From Pseudomonas saudimassiliensis (GTDB lineage Bacteria > Pseudomonadota > Gammaproteobacteria > Pseudomonadales > Pseudomonadaceae): a stretch of DNA of 64,000 nucleotides. The notes beneath the pieces were generated by a model. The model had not been told where the DNA came from. It was given only the letters and a program-made list of their open reading frames with translations, and ran no database searches. The DNA lies in the NCBI RefSeq assembly GCF_000939975.1, contig NZ_LK391969.1, positions 1,805,953 through 1,869,952 on the forward strand, in the 5' to 3' direction. Every line of letters starts with the position of its first letter. Positions within the stretch are counted from its first letter, which is position 1. The position numbers and the translations under genes are program-made. Positions 11,418 to 21,264 of the stretch are shown here, piece by piece.

Positions 11418-13468
11418 CCGAGCAGCGAGATATCGGCAACGCCCAGGAACAGGCCACGCAGCCGCGCCAGTAGGGCGTAGCGGTTGGCCTTGACCTGCGC
11501 ATCCTCGGCGTTGACCAGTACCTGGTCAAAGAAGCTGTCCACCGGCTCGCGCAGCGATGCCAGCCGCTCGAGGCTGGCCTGGTACTGGCGGGCCGCGGCC
11601 AGGGGCGTGACGTCATTCTCGGCAGCCTGGACGGCATTGGCCAAGGCTTGCTCCGCGGCTTCGTTGAGCAGCGCCGGATTGATATGCCCGGTTACCGTGT
11701 CTTCAGCCTTGGCGAGGATATTGGATACCCGCTTGTTGGCTGCTGCCAGGGCCTCGGCTTCCGGCAGCCGGCGGAATGCCTGGACCGCCTGCACGCGCTG
11801 GTCGAAGTCCAATGGCGAGTCGGGGTGGACCGCGCGTACCGATTGGTAGACCGCCACATCGATGCCCTCGTCTTCATAGCGGGCGCGTAGCCGGTCGAAG
11901 ATGAAGTCCTGTACCTGGTCGACCAGGCCGTCGCCCTGCACCGCAGCGCCATACTGATGGATGGCAGTTTCCAGCGCGGCATGCAGGTCCAGCTCGAGCT
12001 GTTTCTCGATCAGGATGCGCAGCACCCCGAGGGCGGCGCGGCGCAGGGCGTAGGGGTCCTTGCTGCCGGTGGGCAGCATGCCGATGCCGAAGATGCCAAC
12101 CAGGGTATCGAGCTTGTCGGCCAGCGCCACGGCGGCGCCGGTCAGGGTGCTGGGCAGTTCGGCGCCCGCGCCGCGGGGCATGTACTGCTCGTTCAGCGCC
12201 AGCGCCACGTCGTCAGCTTCGCCGTCATGACGGGCGTAGTAATAACCGGCGATGCCCTGCAGTTCCGGGAACTCGCCCACCATTTCGCTGGCCAGGTCGC
12301 ACTTGCTCAGCAGGCCGGCCCGGCGTGCATTGACCGGATCGCCACCGATCCGCTCGGCGATGAAGGCCGCCAGTTGGGAAACCCGTACCGCCTTGTCATA
12401 GACGCTGCCCAGCTGTGCCTGGAATACCACATTGGCCAGCCGCTCGTTGTTCTGTTCCAGGCCGTGTTTCTTGTCCTGCTGGAAGAAGAACTCGGCATCG
12501 GTCAGGCGCGGACGCACGACCTTTTCGTTACCGGCAATGATCTGCGCCGGATCGCTGCTCTCGATGTTCGCCACGGTAATGAAGCGCGGCAGCAGCTTGC
12601 CGTTGGCGTCCAGCAGGCAGAAATACTTCTGGTTATCCTGCATGGTGGAGATGAGGGCTTCCTGGGGCACCTCCAGGAAACGTTCCTCGAAGCTGCACAC
12701 CAGCGGCACCGGCCATTCGACCAGGGCGGTGACTTCATCGAGCAGGTCGTCGGGGATGATCGCTGTGCCCTGTTGCTCGGCTGCCAGTTGCTCCACACGC
12801 TGACGGATCAGCTCGCGGCGTTCGGCGAAATCCGCCACCACATGGGCCTTGCGCAGGTCATCGGCGTAGCTCGCCGGGGTGCTGATGCGCACTTCGCCCG
12901 GGTGATGGAAACGGTGGCCCAGGGAGCTGCGGCCGGCCTGCTGGGACAGGATCTCGCAGGGGATCATGCTGTCGCCCTGCAGCATCACCAGCCACTGGGT
13001 CGGGCGTACGAACTCGGTCTTGCCCGCGCCCCAGCGCATGCGCTTGGGAATCGGCAGGGCGGCCAGGGCGTTATCCACGATCTGCGGCAGCAGTTCGGCG
13101 GCGGGCTGGCCGGCGATGGTCTGCACATGGCGCAGGCGCGGGCCGCTCTGATCCAGCTCGCTCAGCTCGACGCCGCACTTGCGGGCAAAGCCCAGGGCAG
13201 CCTGGGTCGGCTGGCCGTCGGCATCGAAGGCGGCCTTCACCGGCGGGCCGTCCATCTGACTGGTGCGGTCGGGCTGCTGGGTTGCCAGCTGCTCGACCAC
13301 CACGGCCAGACGCCGAGGCGCCGCATAGTAGCGGGCGGACTGGTAGGCCAGGCCGGCCTCGTTCAGACCCTTTTCCACACCCTCGAGGAAGGCCTCAGCC
13401 AGGCGTTTTAGCGCCTTGGGCGGCAGTTCTTCAGTACCCAGTTCAACCAGAAAATCCAAAGCCAGCAT
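11414..13468 (-). CDS. glyS: Glycyl-tRNA synthetase beta subunit
   Basis: Beta chain of the alpha2-beta2 glycyl-tRNA synthetase, carrying tRNA-recognition and anticodon-binding parts. The 684-residue length is standard. Family landmarks include [16 protein letters not shown] at the N-terminus, [29 protein letters not shown] and GTGSKDPY-type [18 protein letters not shown] near residue 470. Its start codon overlaps the glyQ stop by one base (TAATG), giving translational coupling that should balance the subunits. Confidence 0.98.
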   Translation of the reverse strand: MLALDFLVELGTEELPPKALKRLAEAFLEGVEKGLNEAGLAYQSARYYAAPRRLAVVVEQLATQQPDRTSQMDGPPVKAAFDADGQPTQAALGFARKCGVELSELDQSGPRLRHVQTIAGQPAAELLPQIVDNALAALPIPKRMRWGAGKTEFVRPTQWLVMLQGDSMIPCEILSQQAGRSSLGHRFHHPGEVRISTPASYADDLRKAHVVADFAERRELIRQRVEQLAAEQQGTAIIPDDLLDEVTALVEWPVPLVCSFEERFLEVPQEALISTMQDNQKYFCLLDANGKLLPRFITVANIESSDPAQIIAGNEKVVRPRLTDAEFFFQQDKKHGLEQNNERLANVVFQAQLGSVYDKAVRVSQLAAFIAERIGGDPVNARRAGLLSKCDLASEMVGEFPELQGIAGYYYARHDGEADDVALALNEQYMPRGAGAELPSTLTGAAVALADKLDTLVGIFGIGMLPTGSKDPYALRRAALGVLRILIEKQLELDLHAALETAIHQYGAAVQGDGLVDQVQDFIFDRLRARYEDEGIDVAVYQSVRAVHPDSPLDFDQRVQAVQAFRRLPEAEALAAANKRVSNILAKAEDTVTGHINPALLNEAAEQALANAVQAAENDVTPLAAARQYQASLERLASLREPVDSFFDQVLVNAEDAQVKANRYALLARLRGLFLGVADISLLG

Positions 13469-14430
13469 TATTCGGCCTCCTTCAGTTTGGCCAGTACTTC
13501 ATCACGCAGTTCGGGGCTGGCCATGGGGAAGCCGAGCTTGGCGCGGGCATGCAGATAGCTGTGGGCAATCGAGCGGGCCAGGGCGCGTACCCGCAGGATA
13601 TAACGCTGACGCTCGGTTACCGAGATGGCCCGGCGGGCATCCAGCAGGTTGAAGGTATGGGAGGCCTTCATCACCATTTCATAGGCCGGCAGTGGCAGCT
13701 CGGCCTCGGTCAGGCGATTGGCTTCGCCCTCGTAGAAATTGAACAGGTCGAAGAGTTTCTCGACGTTGGCGTGTTCGAAGTTATAGGTCGACTGCTCCAC
13801 CTCGTTCTGATGGAACACATCGCCATAGGTCACCTTGCCGAAGGGGCCGTCGGAATAGACCAGGTCGTAGACCGAATCCACGCCCTGCAGGTACATGGCC
13901 AGGCGCTCCAGGCCGTAGGTGATTTCACCGGTGACCGGGTAGCACTCGACCCCACCGACCTGCTGGAAGTAGGTGAACTGGGTGACTTCCATGCCGTTGA
14001 GCCAGACTTCCCAACCCAGGCCCCAGGCGCCCAGGGTCGGCGATTCCCAGTTATCCTCGACGAAGCGGATGTCATGCACCAGCGGGTCGATGCCGATGTG
14101 CCGCAGCGAATCCAGGTACAACTCCTGGATGTTGTCCGGGTTCGGCTTGAGCACGACCTGGAACTGGTAGTAATGCTGCAGGCGGTTGGGGTTTTCGCCG
14201 TAGCGGCCATCCGCCGGCCGGCGACTGGGCTGGACGTAGGCGGCATTCCAGTTTTCCGGGCCGATCGAGCGCAGGAAGGTGGCGGTGTGGAAAGTGCCGG
14301 CACCTACTTCCATATCGTAGGGCTGGAGCAGTACACAGCCCTGTTGCGCCCAGAAATTCTGCAGCGCGAGGATCAGGCCCTGGAAGGTTTGGGCGGCGGG
14401 ATTAGTCTGGGTCACGTTTTCACCGGTCAA
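13468..14430 (-). CDS. glyQ: Glycyl-tRNA synthetase alpha subunit
   Basis: Catalytic class II core of the heterotetrameric glycyl-tRNA synthetase. The 320-residue sequence has the family motifs [66 protein letters not shown] and [11 protein letters not shown]. The ATG at 14430 starts [14 protein letters not shown]; a start a few codons downstream at a GTG is possible. First gene of the glyQ-glyS-gmhB-plsC series. Confidence 0.98.
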   Translation of the reverse strand: MTGENVTQTNPAAQTFQGLILALQNFWAQQGCVLLQPYDMEVGAGTFHTATFLRSIGPENWNAAYVQPSRRPADGRYGENPNRLQHYYQFQVVLKPNPDNIQELYLDSLRHIGIDPLVHDIRFVEDNWESPTLGAWGLGWEVWLNGMEVTQFTYFQQVGGVECYPVTGEITYGLERLAMYLQGVDSVYDLVYSDGPFGKVTYGDVFHQNEVEQSTYNFEHANVEKLFDLFNFYEGEANRLTEAELPLPAYEMVMKASHTFNLLDARRAISVTERQRYILRVRALARSIAHSYLHARAKLGFPMASPELRDEVLAKLKEAE

Positions 14431-14480
14431 CTGTGAAGAAAGGGCGAAGTATACAATCCACAGGGGATGGCATACAGCTC

Positions 14481-14507
14481 GGGACGCCTCGTTTTCAGCG
14501 GCGTCCC
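14481..14507. terminator. Hairpin between ppnN and glyQ
   Basis: GGGACGCC (14481-14488) and GGCGTCCC (14500-14507) form a perfect 8-bp GC-rich stem around 11 nt. It lies 11 bp past the ppnN stop. A T run follows only on the plus strand (TTT), so on the transcribed minus strand it is a weak terminator at best. Confidence 0.4.
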
Positions 14508-14517
14508 TTTCAGTGGG

Positions 14518-15888
14518 TCAGCTGACGACCCGGTAGGATGGCTGGTAGGCGCTGCCGTTGGGCAGTTTCATCCGCTGCTGTTCAACGAAGGCGGTCAATA
14601 ACGCCTCGAGCGGCTGCATGATTTCCGGATCCCCGTGGATCTCGTAGGGACCGTATTCCTCGATCAGGCGAATACCTTTTTCCTTGACGTTGCCGGCAAC
14701 GATGCCGGAGAACGCCCGGCGCAGGTTGGCCGCCAGTTCGTGGGGCGGGGTGCTACGGCGCAGCTCCAGACTGGCCATGTTCTCGTGGGTCGGATCGAAG
14801 GGCCGCTGGAAGCTTTCCTCGATTTTCAGCAGCCAGTTGAAATGGAAGGCATCGTTGCGCTCGCGGCGGAACCGCTCTACCTCCGCCAGCCCCTGCTTCA
14901 TCTTGCGCGCCACCAGGATCGGATCTTCGATGATGATTTCGTAACGGGCCTGGGCGTCGGGGCCCAGGGTCGCGCCGACGAATTCGTGCAGCTGCTGCAG
15001 GTAGCCAGCCGATTCCTGCGGGCCGGTGAGGATCAGCGGGAAGGGCAGTTCGCTGTTGTCCGGATGCAGCAGGATGCCCAGCAGATAGAGGAATTCCTCC
15101 GCAGTGCCGACGCCGCCGGGGAAGATGATGATGCCATGGCCCACCCGGACGAAGGCTTCCAGGCGTTTCTCGATATCCGGCAGGATCACCAGCTCGTTGA
15201 CGATGGGGTTGGGCGCTTCGGCGGCAATGATGCCCGGCTCGGTCAGCCCCAGGTAGCGGCCATCGGTTACGCGCTGCTTGGCATGGGCGATGGTGGCACC
15301 TTTCATCGGCCCCTTCATCACCCCCGGCCCACAGCCGGTACAGATGTTCAGATGGCGCAGCCCCAGCTCGTGGCCGACCTTCTTGGTGTATTTGTACTCT
15401 TCGATATTGATCGAGTGTCCGCCCCAGCAGACGACCATCTTCGGTTCCACGCCGGGGGTCAGGGTGCGGGCATTGCGCAGCAGGTGGAAGACGTAATCGG
15501 TAATACCGCTGGAGGTGGTCAGGTCCGCCCGCTGGTTACGCAGCTCGCTCTCGGTGTAGACGATGTCGCGCAGGGCGCTGAACAGCATTTCCCGGGTGCT
15601 GGTAATCATGTGCCCGTCGACGAAGGCGTCGGCCGGCGCATTGCGCAGCTCCAGCCGCACGCCGCGATCGAGCTGATGAATATGGACCTCGAAATCGGCA
15701 TAGGCCTCGAGAATGGTCTTGGCATTGTCTACCCGTGCGCCGGTGTTGAGAATCGCCAGCGCGCACTGGCGAAACAGCTGATAGGTACTGTCCGAGCCGA
15801 ACTGGGTGAGATTCTGGACTTCACGCTGGGACAGGATTTCCAGACTGCCCCGGGGGGTAACTGAAACATTGACGACGTGTCTTGGCAT
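14518..15888 (-). CDS. ppnN: Nucleotide 5'-monophosphate nucleosidase PpnN (YgdH, LOG family)
   Basis: Hydrolyses purine and pyrimidine monophosphates to base and ribose 5-phosphate; the E. coli enzyme is stimulated by (p)ppGpp. The 456-residue protein has an N-terminal domain (MPRHVVNVSVTPRGSLEIL), the Rossmann-type LOG core with the signature PGGVGTAEEF near residue 260, and a C-terminal domain. I chose the ATG at 15888 because it gives the family N-terminus; upstream in-frame sequence is not conserved in character and runs into the tag promoter region. Divergent from tag. Confidence 0.92.
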   Translation of the reverse strand: MPRHVVNVSVTPRGSLEILSQREVQNLTQFGSDSTYQLFRQCALAILNTGARVDNAKTILEAYADFEVHIHQLDRGVRLELRNAPADAFVDGHMITSTREMLFSALRDIVYTESELRNQRADLTTSSGITDYVFHLLRNARTLTPGVEPKMVVCWGGHSINIEEYKYTKKVGHELGLRHLNICTGCGPGVMKGPMKGATIAHAKQRVTDGRYLGLTEPGIIAAEAPNPIVNELVILPDIEKRLEAFVRVGHGIIIFPGGVGTAEEFLYLLGILLHPDNSELPFPLILTGPQESAGYLQQLHEFVGATLGPDAQARYEIIIEDPILVARKMKQGLAEVERFRRERNDAFHFNWLLKIEESFQRPFDPTHENMASLELRRSTPPHELAANLRRAFSGIVAGNVKEKGIRLIEEYGPYEIHGDPEIMQPLEALLTAFVEQQRMKLPNGSAYQPSYRVVS

Positions 15889-16025
15889 TATGGGTTCCGC
15901 ATTGAAAGGGATGCACCATCTTACGCTACAGGGGCCGGGCCAATGCAAACCCCCTGTCGGGCCTTGGCTTTGCCGCCGCACCGGGCTATAAAACAGGAGC
16001 CGTCGCATGCCAGGAGCCCTGTATC

Positions 16026-16625
16026 TTGAATCTCCCACGCCAGGATGTCGTCCGTTGCCAATGGTGCTCCGCTGATCCGGTGTACCAGCGCTACCATGAT
16101 CATGAGTGGGGCGTACCGGAATATGACGGCCAGCGGCTGTTCGAAAAGTTGCTGCTCGATGGGTTCCAGGCGGGGCTGTCCTGGATCACCATCCTGAAAA
16201 AGCGCGAGCGCTACCGGCAGCTCTACCGCGGCTTCGATATTCCCTTCATGGCGGCGCAGAGCGATGCCGATCTCCAGGCGCTGATGCTGGAGCCGGGCAT
16301 CATCCGCAATCGCCTGAAGATCCAGGCCGCCCGGCAGAACGCCCGGGCCTGGCTGGCGCTGGCCGAGCAGACCGATCCGGCCGCCTGGCTCTGGCAATTT
16401 GTGGATGGCCAGCCGCGGATCAACCACTTTGCCAGCCATGCCGAGGTGCCGGCCATTACCGCCGAAGCCCAGGCCATGAGCAAGGCGCTGAAGAAGGTCG
16501 GCTTCAGCTTTGTCGGGCCGACCATCTGTTACGCATTCATGCAGGCGACCGGTATGGTTATGGACCATACTCAGGATTGTTTTCGCTACCCCGAACTGGG
16601 TGGCACCCCGATCAAACAACAATAA
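16026..16625 (+). CDS. tag: DNA-3-methyladenine glycosylase I
   Basis: Base-excision enzyme that removes 3-methyladenine from alkylated DNA. The 199-residue protein has the N-terminal zinc ligand region RCQWCSADPVYQRYHDHEWG, the substrate-pocket stretch DGFQAGLSWITILKKRE, and the C-terminal HTQDC carrying the remaining His and Cys zinc ligands. The start is a TTG at 16026 with AGGAG nine bases upstream; no in-frame ATG or GTG gives the needed N-terminus. A 15-bp gap to the TRAP substrate-binding gene makes cotranscription possible. Confidence 0.94.
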   Translation: MNLPRQDVVRCQWCSADPVYQRYHDHEWGVPEYDGQRLFEKLLLDGFQAGLSWITILKKRERYRQLYRGFDIPFMAAQSDADLQALMLEPGIIRNRLKIQAARQNARAWLALAEQTDPAAWLWQFVDGQPRINHFASHAEVPAITAEAQAMSKALKKVGFSFVGPTICYAFMQATGMVMDHTQDCFRYPELGGTPIKQQ

Positions 16626-16640
16626 TGATGGAGAACATCC

Positions 16641-17594
16641 ATGCAACTGACCAAACGTCTGGGTTTGCTGGCCGCCGCGGCGGCATTGACGGTAACCACG
16701 GCGGCCTTTGCCGCACCGACCTATATCAACGTGCTGACCGGTGGCACCAGCGGGGTGTACTACCCGATCGGGGTCGCCATTTCCCAGTTGTACAACCAGA
16801 TTGATGACGCGCGGCCGTCGGTCCAGGCGACCAAGGCCTCGGTGGAAAACCTCAACCTATTGCAGTCCGGGCGTGGCGAACTGGCCTTCGCCCTGGGCGA
16901 TTCGGTGGCCGATGCCTGGAACGGTGTCGAAGACGCCGGCTTCAAGGCGCCGCTCAAGCGGTTGCGGGCCATCGCCGGGACCTACAACAACTACATCCAG
17001 GTGGTCGCCAGCGCGGAATCCGGTATCAAGACGCTGGAGGACCTGAAGGGCAAGCGCATCTCCGTGGGCGCGCCCAAATCCGGCACCGAACTCAACGCCC
17101 GGGCGATCTTCGCCGCGGCGGGGCTGAGCTACGAGGATATGCGCCGGGTCGAGTTCTTGCCCTACGCCGAGTCCGTCGAGCTGATCAAGAACCGTCAGCT
17201 GGACGCCACCCTGCAGTCCTCCGGCCTGGGGATGGCGGCCATTCGCGACCTGGCCAGTACCATGCCGGTGACCTTCGTCGCCATTCCTGCCGAGGTGGTG
17301 GAGAAGATCAACAACCCGGCGTATCAGCCCGGGGTGATTCCGGCCGGCACCTATGACGGCCAGACCGAGGACGTGCCCACGGTCGGCATCACCAATATCC
17401 TGGTGAGCCATGACAAGGTCGACGAGGAAGTCGCCTACCAGATGACTAAGCTGATCTTCGACAACCTGGGCGCACTGGGCAATGCCCATTCCGCCGCCAA
17501 GGCTATCAAGCTGGAAACCGCAGCGCAGAATCTGCCGATCCCGCTGCACCCGGGGGCCGAGCGTTTCTACCGGGAAGCGGGCGTCCTGGAGTAA
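16641..17594 (+). CDS. TAXI-family TRAP transporter substrate-binding protein
   Basis: Periplasmic binding protein of a TAXI-type TRAP transporter. The 317-residue protein has a signal peptide of about 24 residues (cleavage after AFA, before APTYINV), then the TAXI pattern: LTGGTSGVYYPIGVAISQLY near residue 33, QATKASVENLNLL, ALGDSVADAW, VGAPKSGTELNAR and a C-terminal IPLHPGAERFYREAG. The substrate is not predictable from sequence; characterised relatives bind dicarboxylates or amino acids. GGAG precedes the ATG. It is followed after 18 bp by the permease. Confidence 0.92.
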   Translation: MQLTKRLGLLAAAAALTVTTAAFAAPTYINVLTGGTSGVYYPIGVAISQLYNQIDDARPSVQATKASVENLNLLQSGRGELAFALGDSVADAWNGVEDAGFKAPLKRLRAIAGTYNNYIQVVASAESGIKTLEDLKGKRISVGAPKSGTELNARAIFAAAGLSYEDMRRVEFLPYAESVELIKNRQLDATLQSSGLGMAAIRDLASTMPVTFVAIPAEVVEKINNPAYQPGVIPAGTYDGQTEDVPTVGITNILVSHDKVDEEVAYQMTKLIFDNLGALGNAHSAAKAIKLETAAQNLPIPLHPGAERFYREAGVLE

Positions 17595-17612
17595 CGGCAG
17601 AAGGAGTAGCGC

Positions 17613-19634
17613 ATGAGTGAATACCAGGGGCTCCAGGCGAGCCCCGCTGACTGGCCCCGGGCGCTGTTCTATACGGCGCTGCTGTTTTCCTGCTACCAGA
17701 TCATTACCGCCGCCTTCCATCCGGTATCTACCCAGGTGCTGCGAGCCGGGCACGTGGGCTTTCTGCTGATGCTGGTGTACCTGAGCTACCCGGCGCGGGG
17801 CGCGGCGCGGCCCTGGCAACCATTGGCCTGGCTGCTGGCGCTGGCGGGTATGGCGACGTTTTTCTACCAGTGGTATTTCGAGGCGGACCTGATCCAGCGC
17901 TCGGGTGACCTGACCCCGCTGGATATGGTGGTAGGGCTGGTGCTCATCGCCCTGGTATTCGAGGCGGCCCGGCGGGTAATGGGTATCGCGCTGCCGATCA
18001 TTTGCGGACTTTTCCTCGCCTACGGGTTGTTCGGCAATTACCTGCCTGGCGATCTGGCGCACCGGGGCTATGGCCTGGACCAGATCGTCAATCAGTTGTC
18101 CTTTGGCACCGAAGGGCTGTACGGCACGCCGACCTACGTATCGGCGACCTATATCTTCCTGTTCATCCTGTTTGGCTCTTTCCTGGAGCAGGCCGGGATG
18201 ATTCGCTTGTTCACCGATTTTGCCATGGGGCTGTTCGGCCATCGGGCCGGGGGGCCAGCCAAGGTGTCGGTGGTGTCCTCGGCCTTGATGGGGACCATCA
18301 CCGGCTCCGGGGTCGCCAACGTGGTGACCACCGGGCAGTTCACCATTCCGCTGATGAAGCGCTTCGGCTACCGCGCGGCCTTCGCCGGGGGCGTCGAGGC
18401 GACCTCCAGCATGGGCAGCCAGATCATGCCGCCAGTGATGGGCGCGGTCGCCTTCATCATGGCCGAGACCATCAATGTGCCCTATGTCGAGGTGGCCAAG
18501 GCGGCGCTGATCCCGGCGCTGCTGTATTTCGGCTCGGTATTCTGGATGGTGCACCTGGAAGCCCGGCGCTCGAAGCTCAACGGCTTGCCAAAGGAAGAGT
18601 GCCCCAGCGCCTGGGAGGCGGTGCGGCAGCGCTGGTTCCTGCTGATTCCGCTGGTCATCCTGGTCTGGCTGCTGTTTTCCGGACGAACGCCGATGTTCGC
18701 CGGCACCATCGGGCTGGCGCTGACGGCGATCGTGATTCTCGGCTCAGCGTTGATCCTGCGGCTGTCTTCCACCGCGCTGCGGGTCGCATTCTGGGTCGCC
18801 TTGGGGATTCTCTGTGCCGGTTTCTTCCAGCTGGGCATCGGGGTAATCTTTGGCGTCATCGCCGCGCTGGTGGCCGCCTGCTGGTTCGTCAAGGGCGGGC
18901 GCTACACCCTGCGGATCTGCCTGCACGCGCTGGTAGAAGGCGCGCGGCATGCGGTACCAGTGGGGATCGCCTGTGTCCTGGTAGGGGTGATCATCGGTAT
19001 CGTTTCGCTGACCGGGGTAGCCTCGACCTTTGCCGGTTACATCCTGGCCATCGGCCAGGACAACCTGTTCCTGTCGCTGCTGCTGACCATGCTCACCTGC
19101 CTGGTATTGGGGATGGGTATCCCGACCATTCCCAACTACATCATCACCAGCTCCATCGCCGCACCGGCGCTGCTCGACCTGGGTGTGCCGCTGATCGTCT
19201 CGCACATGTTCGTGTTCTATTTCGGCATCATGGCCGACCTGACCCCGCCGGTGGCGCTGGCCTGCTTCGCCGCCGCGCCGATCGCCCGGGAAAATGGCCT
19301 AAGGATCAGCATGTGGGCCATCCGCATTGCGGTCGCCGGCTTCGTGGTGCCCTTCATGGCGGTCTATAGCCCGGCGTTGATGATGCAAGGGGGCGACTGG
19401 ACGGCGGTGGTATACATGCTGGCCAAGGCCGCCTTCGCCATTGGTTTATGGGGTATCGTCTTTACCGGCTACTGTATGCGCCCGCTGGCCTGGTGGGAGA
19501 AGGCGCTGGGCTTTGCCGCCGGGGCGCTGATGATTCTCGCGCTGCCGATTACCGATGAACTGGGGTTTGCCCTGGGCCTGCTCTTTATTGCCCAGCATTG
19601 GTGGCGGGCGCGGCGGATAGCACGCCTGGCATGA
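17613..19634 (+). CDS. TAXI-type TRAP transporter fused permease (4TM/12TM)
   Basis: Membrane component that uses an ion gradient to import the ligand delivered by the upstream binding protein. At 673 residues it is a fusion of the small 4-helix and large 12-helix TRAP subunits, as usual for TAXI systems. The large domain shows GSGVANVVTTGQFTIPLMKR, SMGSQIMPPVMGAVAFIMAE, LGMGIPTIPNYIITSS and DLTPPVALACFAAAP. AAGGAG lies seven bases before the ATG. Its stop overlaps the next gene's start (ATGA). Confidence 0.94.
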   Translation: MSEYQGLQASPADWPRALFYTALLFSCYQIITAAFHPVSTQVLRAGHVGFLLMLVYLSYPARGAARPWQPLAWLLALAGMATFFYQWYFEADLIQRSGDLTPLDMVVGLVLIALVFEAARRVMGIALPIICGLFLAYGLFGNYLPGDLAHRGYGLDQIVNQLSFGTEGLYGTPTYVSATYIFLFILFGSFLEQAGMIRLFTDFAMGLFGHRAGGPAKVSVVSSALMGTITGSGVANVVTTGQFTIPLMKRFGYRAAFAGGVEATSSMGSQIMPPVMGAVAFIMAETINVPYVEVAKAALIPALLYFGSVFWMVHLEARRSKLNGLPKEECPSAWEAVRQRWFLLIPLVILVWLLFSGRTPMFAGTIGLALTAIVILGSALILRLSSTALRVAFWVALGILCAGFFQLGIGVIFGVIAALVAACWFVKGGRYTLRICLHALVEGARHAVPVGIACVLVGVIIGIVSLTGVASTFAGYILAIGQDNLFLSLLLTMLTCLVLGMGIPTIPNYIITSSIAAPALLDLGVPLIVSHMFVFYFGIMADLTPPVALACFAAAPIARENGLRISMWAIRIAVAGFVVPFMAVYSPALMMQGGDWTAVVYMLAKAAFAIGLWGIVFTGYCMRPLAWWEKALGFAAGALMILALPITDELGFALGLLFIAQHWWRARRIARLA

Positions 19635-20029
19635 ATGCCCTATGCCTTGGTCTGGCCGGGGTGATCTGGGCACAGGTGCCGCTGACCGAGTTCACCCTGG
19701 CCTGGCAGCACAGTGTGGAGAAAATCCGCTGGGAGGAAGATTACCGGCTCAGCCCTGCCGGTCTGGTGCTGGATGCGGCCCGGGTCCGCGGTACCGGAGC
19801 CGGGATGGAGATCCCCGACGATGCAGCGCTGCGTGACGGCAGCTGGCATTACCGGCCGCAGCTGCCTGCGTTGCAGCCGCTGCGGCTCGGGCGCAGCGAC
19901 GCGGCGGCCGCCGGGGATTACCAGCTGTGCAGTGCGGCGGGCTGCCACCCCCTGGCGCACTGGCTGGGCCCGCCGGATCCGCTGCGCCCGGTGGTGGAAT
20001 TGTGGAGCTGCCCGCCGCCGGTGGGCTGA
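19631..20029 (+). CDS. DUF1850 protein, TRAP-associated
   Basis: A 132-residue protein with the DUF1850 pattern: an N-terminal hydrophobic stretch, FTLAWQHSVEKIRWEEDY, RVRGTGAGMEIP near residue 48, and a C-terminal pair of Cys residues (CSAAGCHPL). DUF1850 genes are repeatedly found beside TAXI TRAP permeases; their function is unknown, perhaps an accessory or export-coupled protein. It overlaps the permease by 4 bp, so the three genes form one unit. I start at MNALCLG, because the longer open frame lies inside the permease gene. Confidence 0.82.
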   Translation: MNALCLGLAGVIWAQVPLTEFTLAWQHSVEKIRWEEDYRLSPAGLVLDAARVRGTGAGMEIPDDAALRDGSWHYRPQLPALQPLRLGRSDAAAAGDYQLCSAAGCHPLAHWLGPPDPLRPVVELWSCPPPVG

Positions 20030-20080
20030 TGCCCGCGCGCAGGCTACAATGCGTCTTTTGCAAACGCTGGAGTGTGGTGA

Positions 20081-20968
20081 GTGGAAAGGCTCAAGGGCGC
20101 AATCGTGGTGGGTTCTCTCAGGCTGTTCGCGCTATTGCCGTTCGGTGCAGCGCAGCGCATTGGCGCGGCGGTGGGCTGGTTGATGTGGAAGCTGCCCAAC
20201 CGGTCCCGCGAAGTGGTGCGGATCAACTTCGCCCATTGCCTGCCGGAACTGTCACCGGCCGAGCGGGAACAGCTGGTCGGCGAGACCCTGATCAATATCG
20301 GCCGCAGCTTCGCGGAAAGCGCCTGCGCCTGGATGTGGAGCCCGCAGAAGACCGTCGCGCTGATCAAGGAAGTGGAGGGCGAACATCTGCTGGATGAGGC
20401 GCTGGCCGAAGGCAAGGGCCTGGTTGGTATCACCAGCCATCTGGGCAACTGGGAAGTGCTCAATCACTGGTACTGCCTTAAATGTTCGCCGATCATTTTC
20501 TACCGCCCGCCCAAACTGAAGGCGGTGGACGAGTTGCTGCAGCGCCAGCGTACCCAGCTGGGCAACAAGGTAGCGGCCTCGACCCGCGAAGGCATCATCA
20601 GCGTCATCCGCGAAGTGCGTCGCGGCGGTGCGGTAGGCATTCCCGCCGATCCGGAGCCGGCGCTGAAAAGCGGTCTGTTCGTGCCCTTCTTCGCTATCCA
20701 GGCGCTGACCAGCAAGTTCGTGCCCGGCCTGCTCAAGGGCGGTGCCGCCAATGGTGTCTTCCTGCACTGCGTGCGGCTGCCTGATCACAGCGGCTTCAAG
20801 GTCATCGTCGAGCGCGCCCCCGAGGCGCTGTACAGCGAGGATGAAGCCGAGGCGGTGGCCGCCATGAGCGCCTGCATCGAGAACTACGTTCGGCGCTGGC
20901 CCAGCCAGTACATGTGGAGCATGAAGCGGTTCAAGAAGCGCCCCGCGGGCGAGAAGAAGTGGTATTGA
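20081..20968 (+). CDS. lpxL: Lipid A biosynthesis acyltransferase (LpxL/HtrB family)
   Basis: Inner-membrane enzyme that adds a secondary acyl chain to lipid A. The 295-residue protein has the N-terminal membrane helix (VVGSLRLFALLPFGAAQRIG), RINFAHCLPELSP, the catalytic H-x4-E motif in TSHLGNWE near residue 120, GIPADPEP and the C-terminal WPSQYMWSMKRFKKRP. The start is a GTG at 20081. It corresponds in position to the acyltransferase after tag in P. aeruginosa, here separated by the TRAP cassette. Which acyl chain and position it uses cannot be told. Confidence 0.9.
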   Translation: MERLKGAIVVGSLRLFALLPFGAAQRIGAAVGWLMWKLPNRSREVVRINFAHCLPELSPAEREQLVGETLINIGRSFAESACAWMWSPQKTVALIKEVEGEHLLDEALAEGKGLVGITSHLGNWEVLNHWYCLKCSPIIFYRPPKLKAVDELLQRQRTQLGNKVAASTREGIISVIREVRRGGAVGIPADPEPALKSGLFVPFFAIQALTSKFVPGLLKGGAANGVFLHCVRLPDHSGFKVIVERAPEALYSEDEAEAVAAMSACIENYVRRWPSQYMWSMKRFKKRPAGEKKWY

Positions 20969-20994
20969 GCTACCCCTAGACAAGGACGGTAACC

Positions 20995-21264
20995 ATGAGC
21001 AACCAACGGCAATATCCACGGACGATGATGAAATGCCGGATCACAATCACTCACCCCACCACTGGCGCGGTGACGGCCCAGACCCGGGACCTGTCCGATG
21101 GCGGCGTCTTCGTCGAGCATCCCGATCTGGCCGCCCTGGCCGTCGGGACGGAAGTCACCGGGCAGGTCCAGGGTATGCCGATCGAGGCGCCCATACTGCG
21201 CATGGTAATCCAGCGGGTGGTGCCGGGTGAGGGCGCCGGCCTGGCCTTCCTCGACGAGGCCTGA
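20995..21264 (+). CDS. PilZ domain protein
   Basis: A single-domain 89-residue PilZ protein. The c-di-GMP binding pieces are visible: an RxxxR motif near the start (RQYPR, residues 5-9) and the D-x-S-x-x-G motif in RDLSDGGVF near residue 32. It probably binds c-di-GMP and passes the signal to a partner. The gene sits 26 bp after the lipid A acyltransferase and ends directly against the trkH stop codon (TGATCA shared junction). Confidence 0.92.
   Translation: MSNQRQYPRTMMKCRITITHPTTGAVTAQTRDLSDGGVFVEHPDLAALAVGTEVTGQVQGMPIEAPILRMVIQRVVPGEGAGLAFLDEA

Noticed and set aside
14481-14510. Hairpin before glyQ as a T-box or glycine-sensing leader
   Set aside because: It lies downstream of ppnN and upstream of glyQ, but it is a simple 8-bp stem without T-box or riboswitch motifs.
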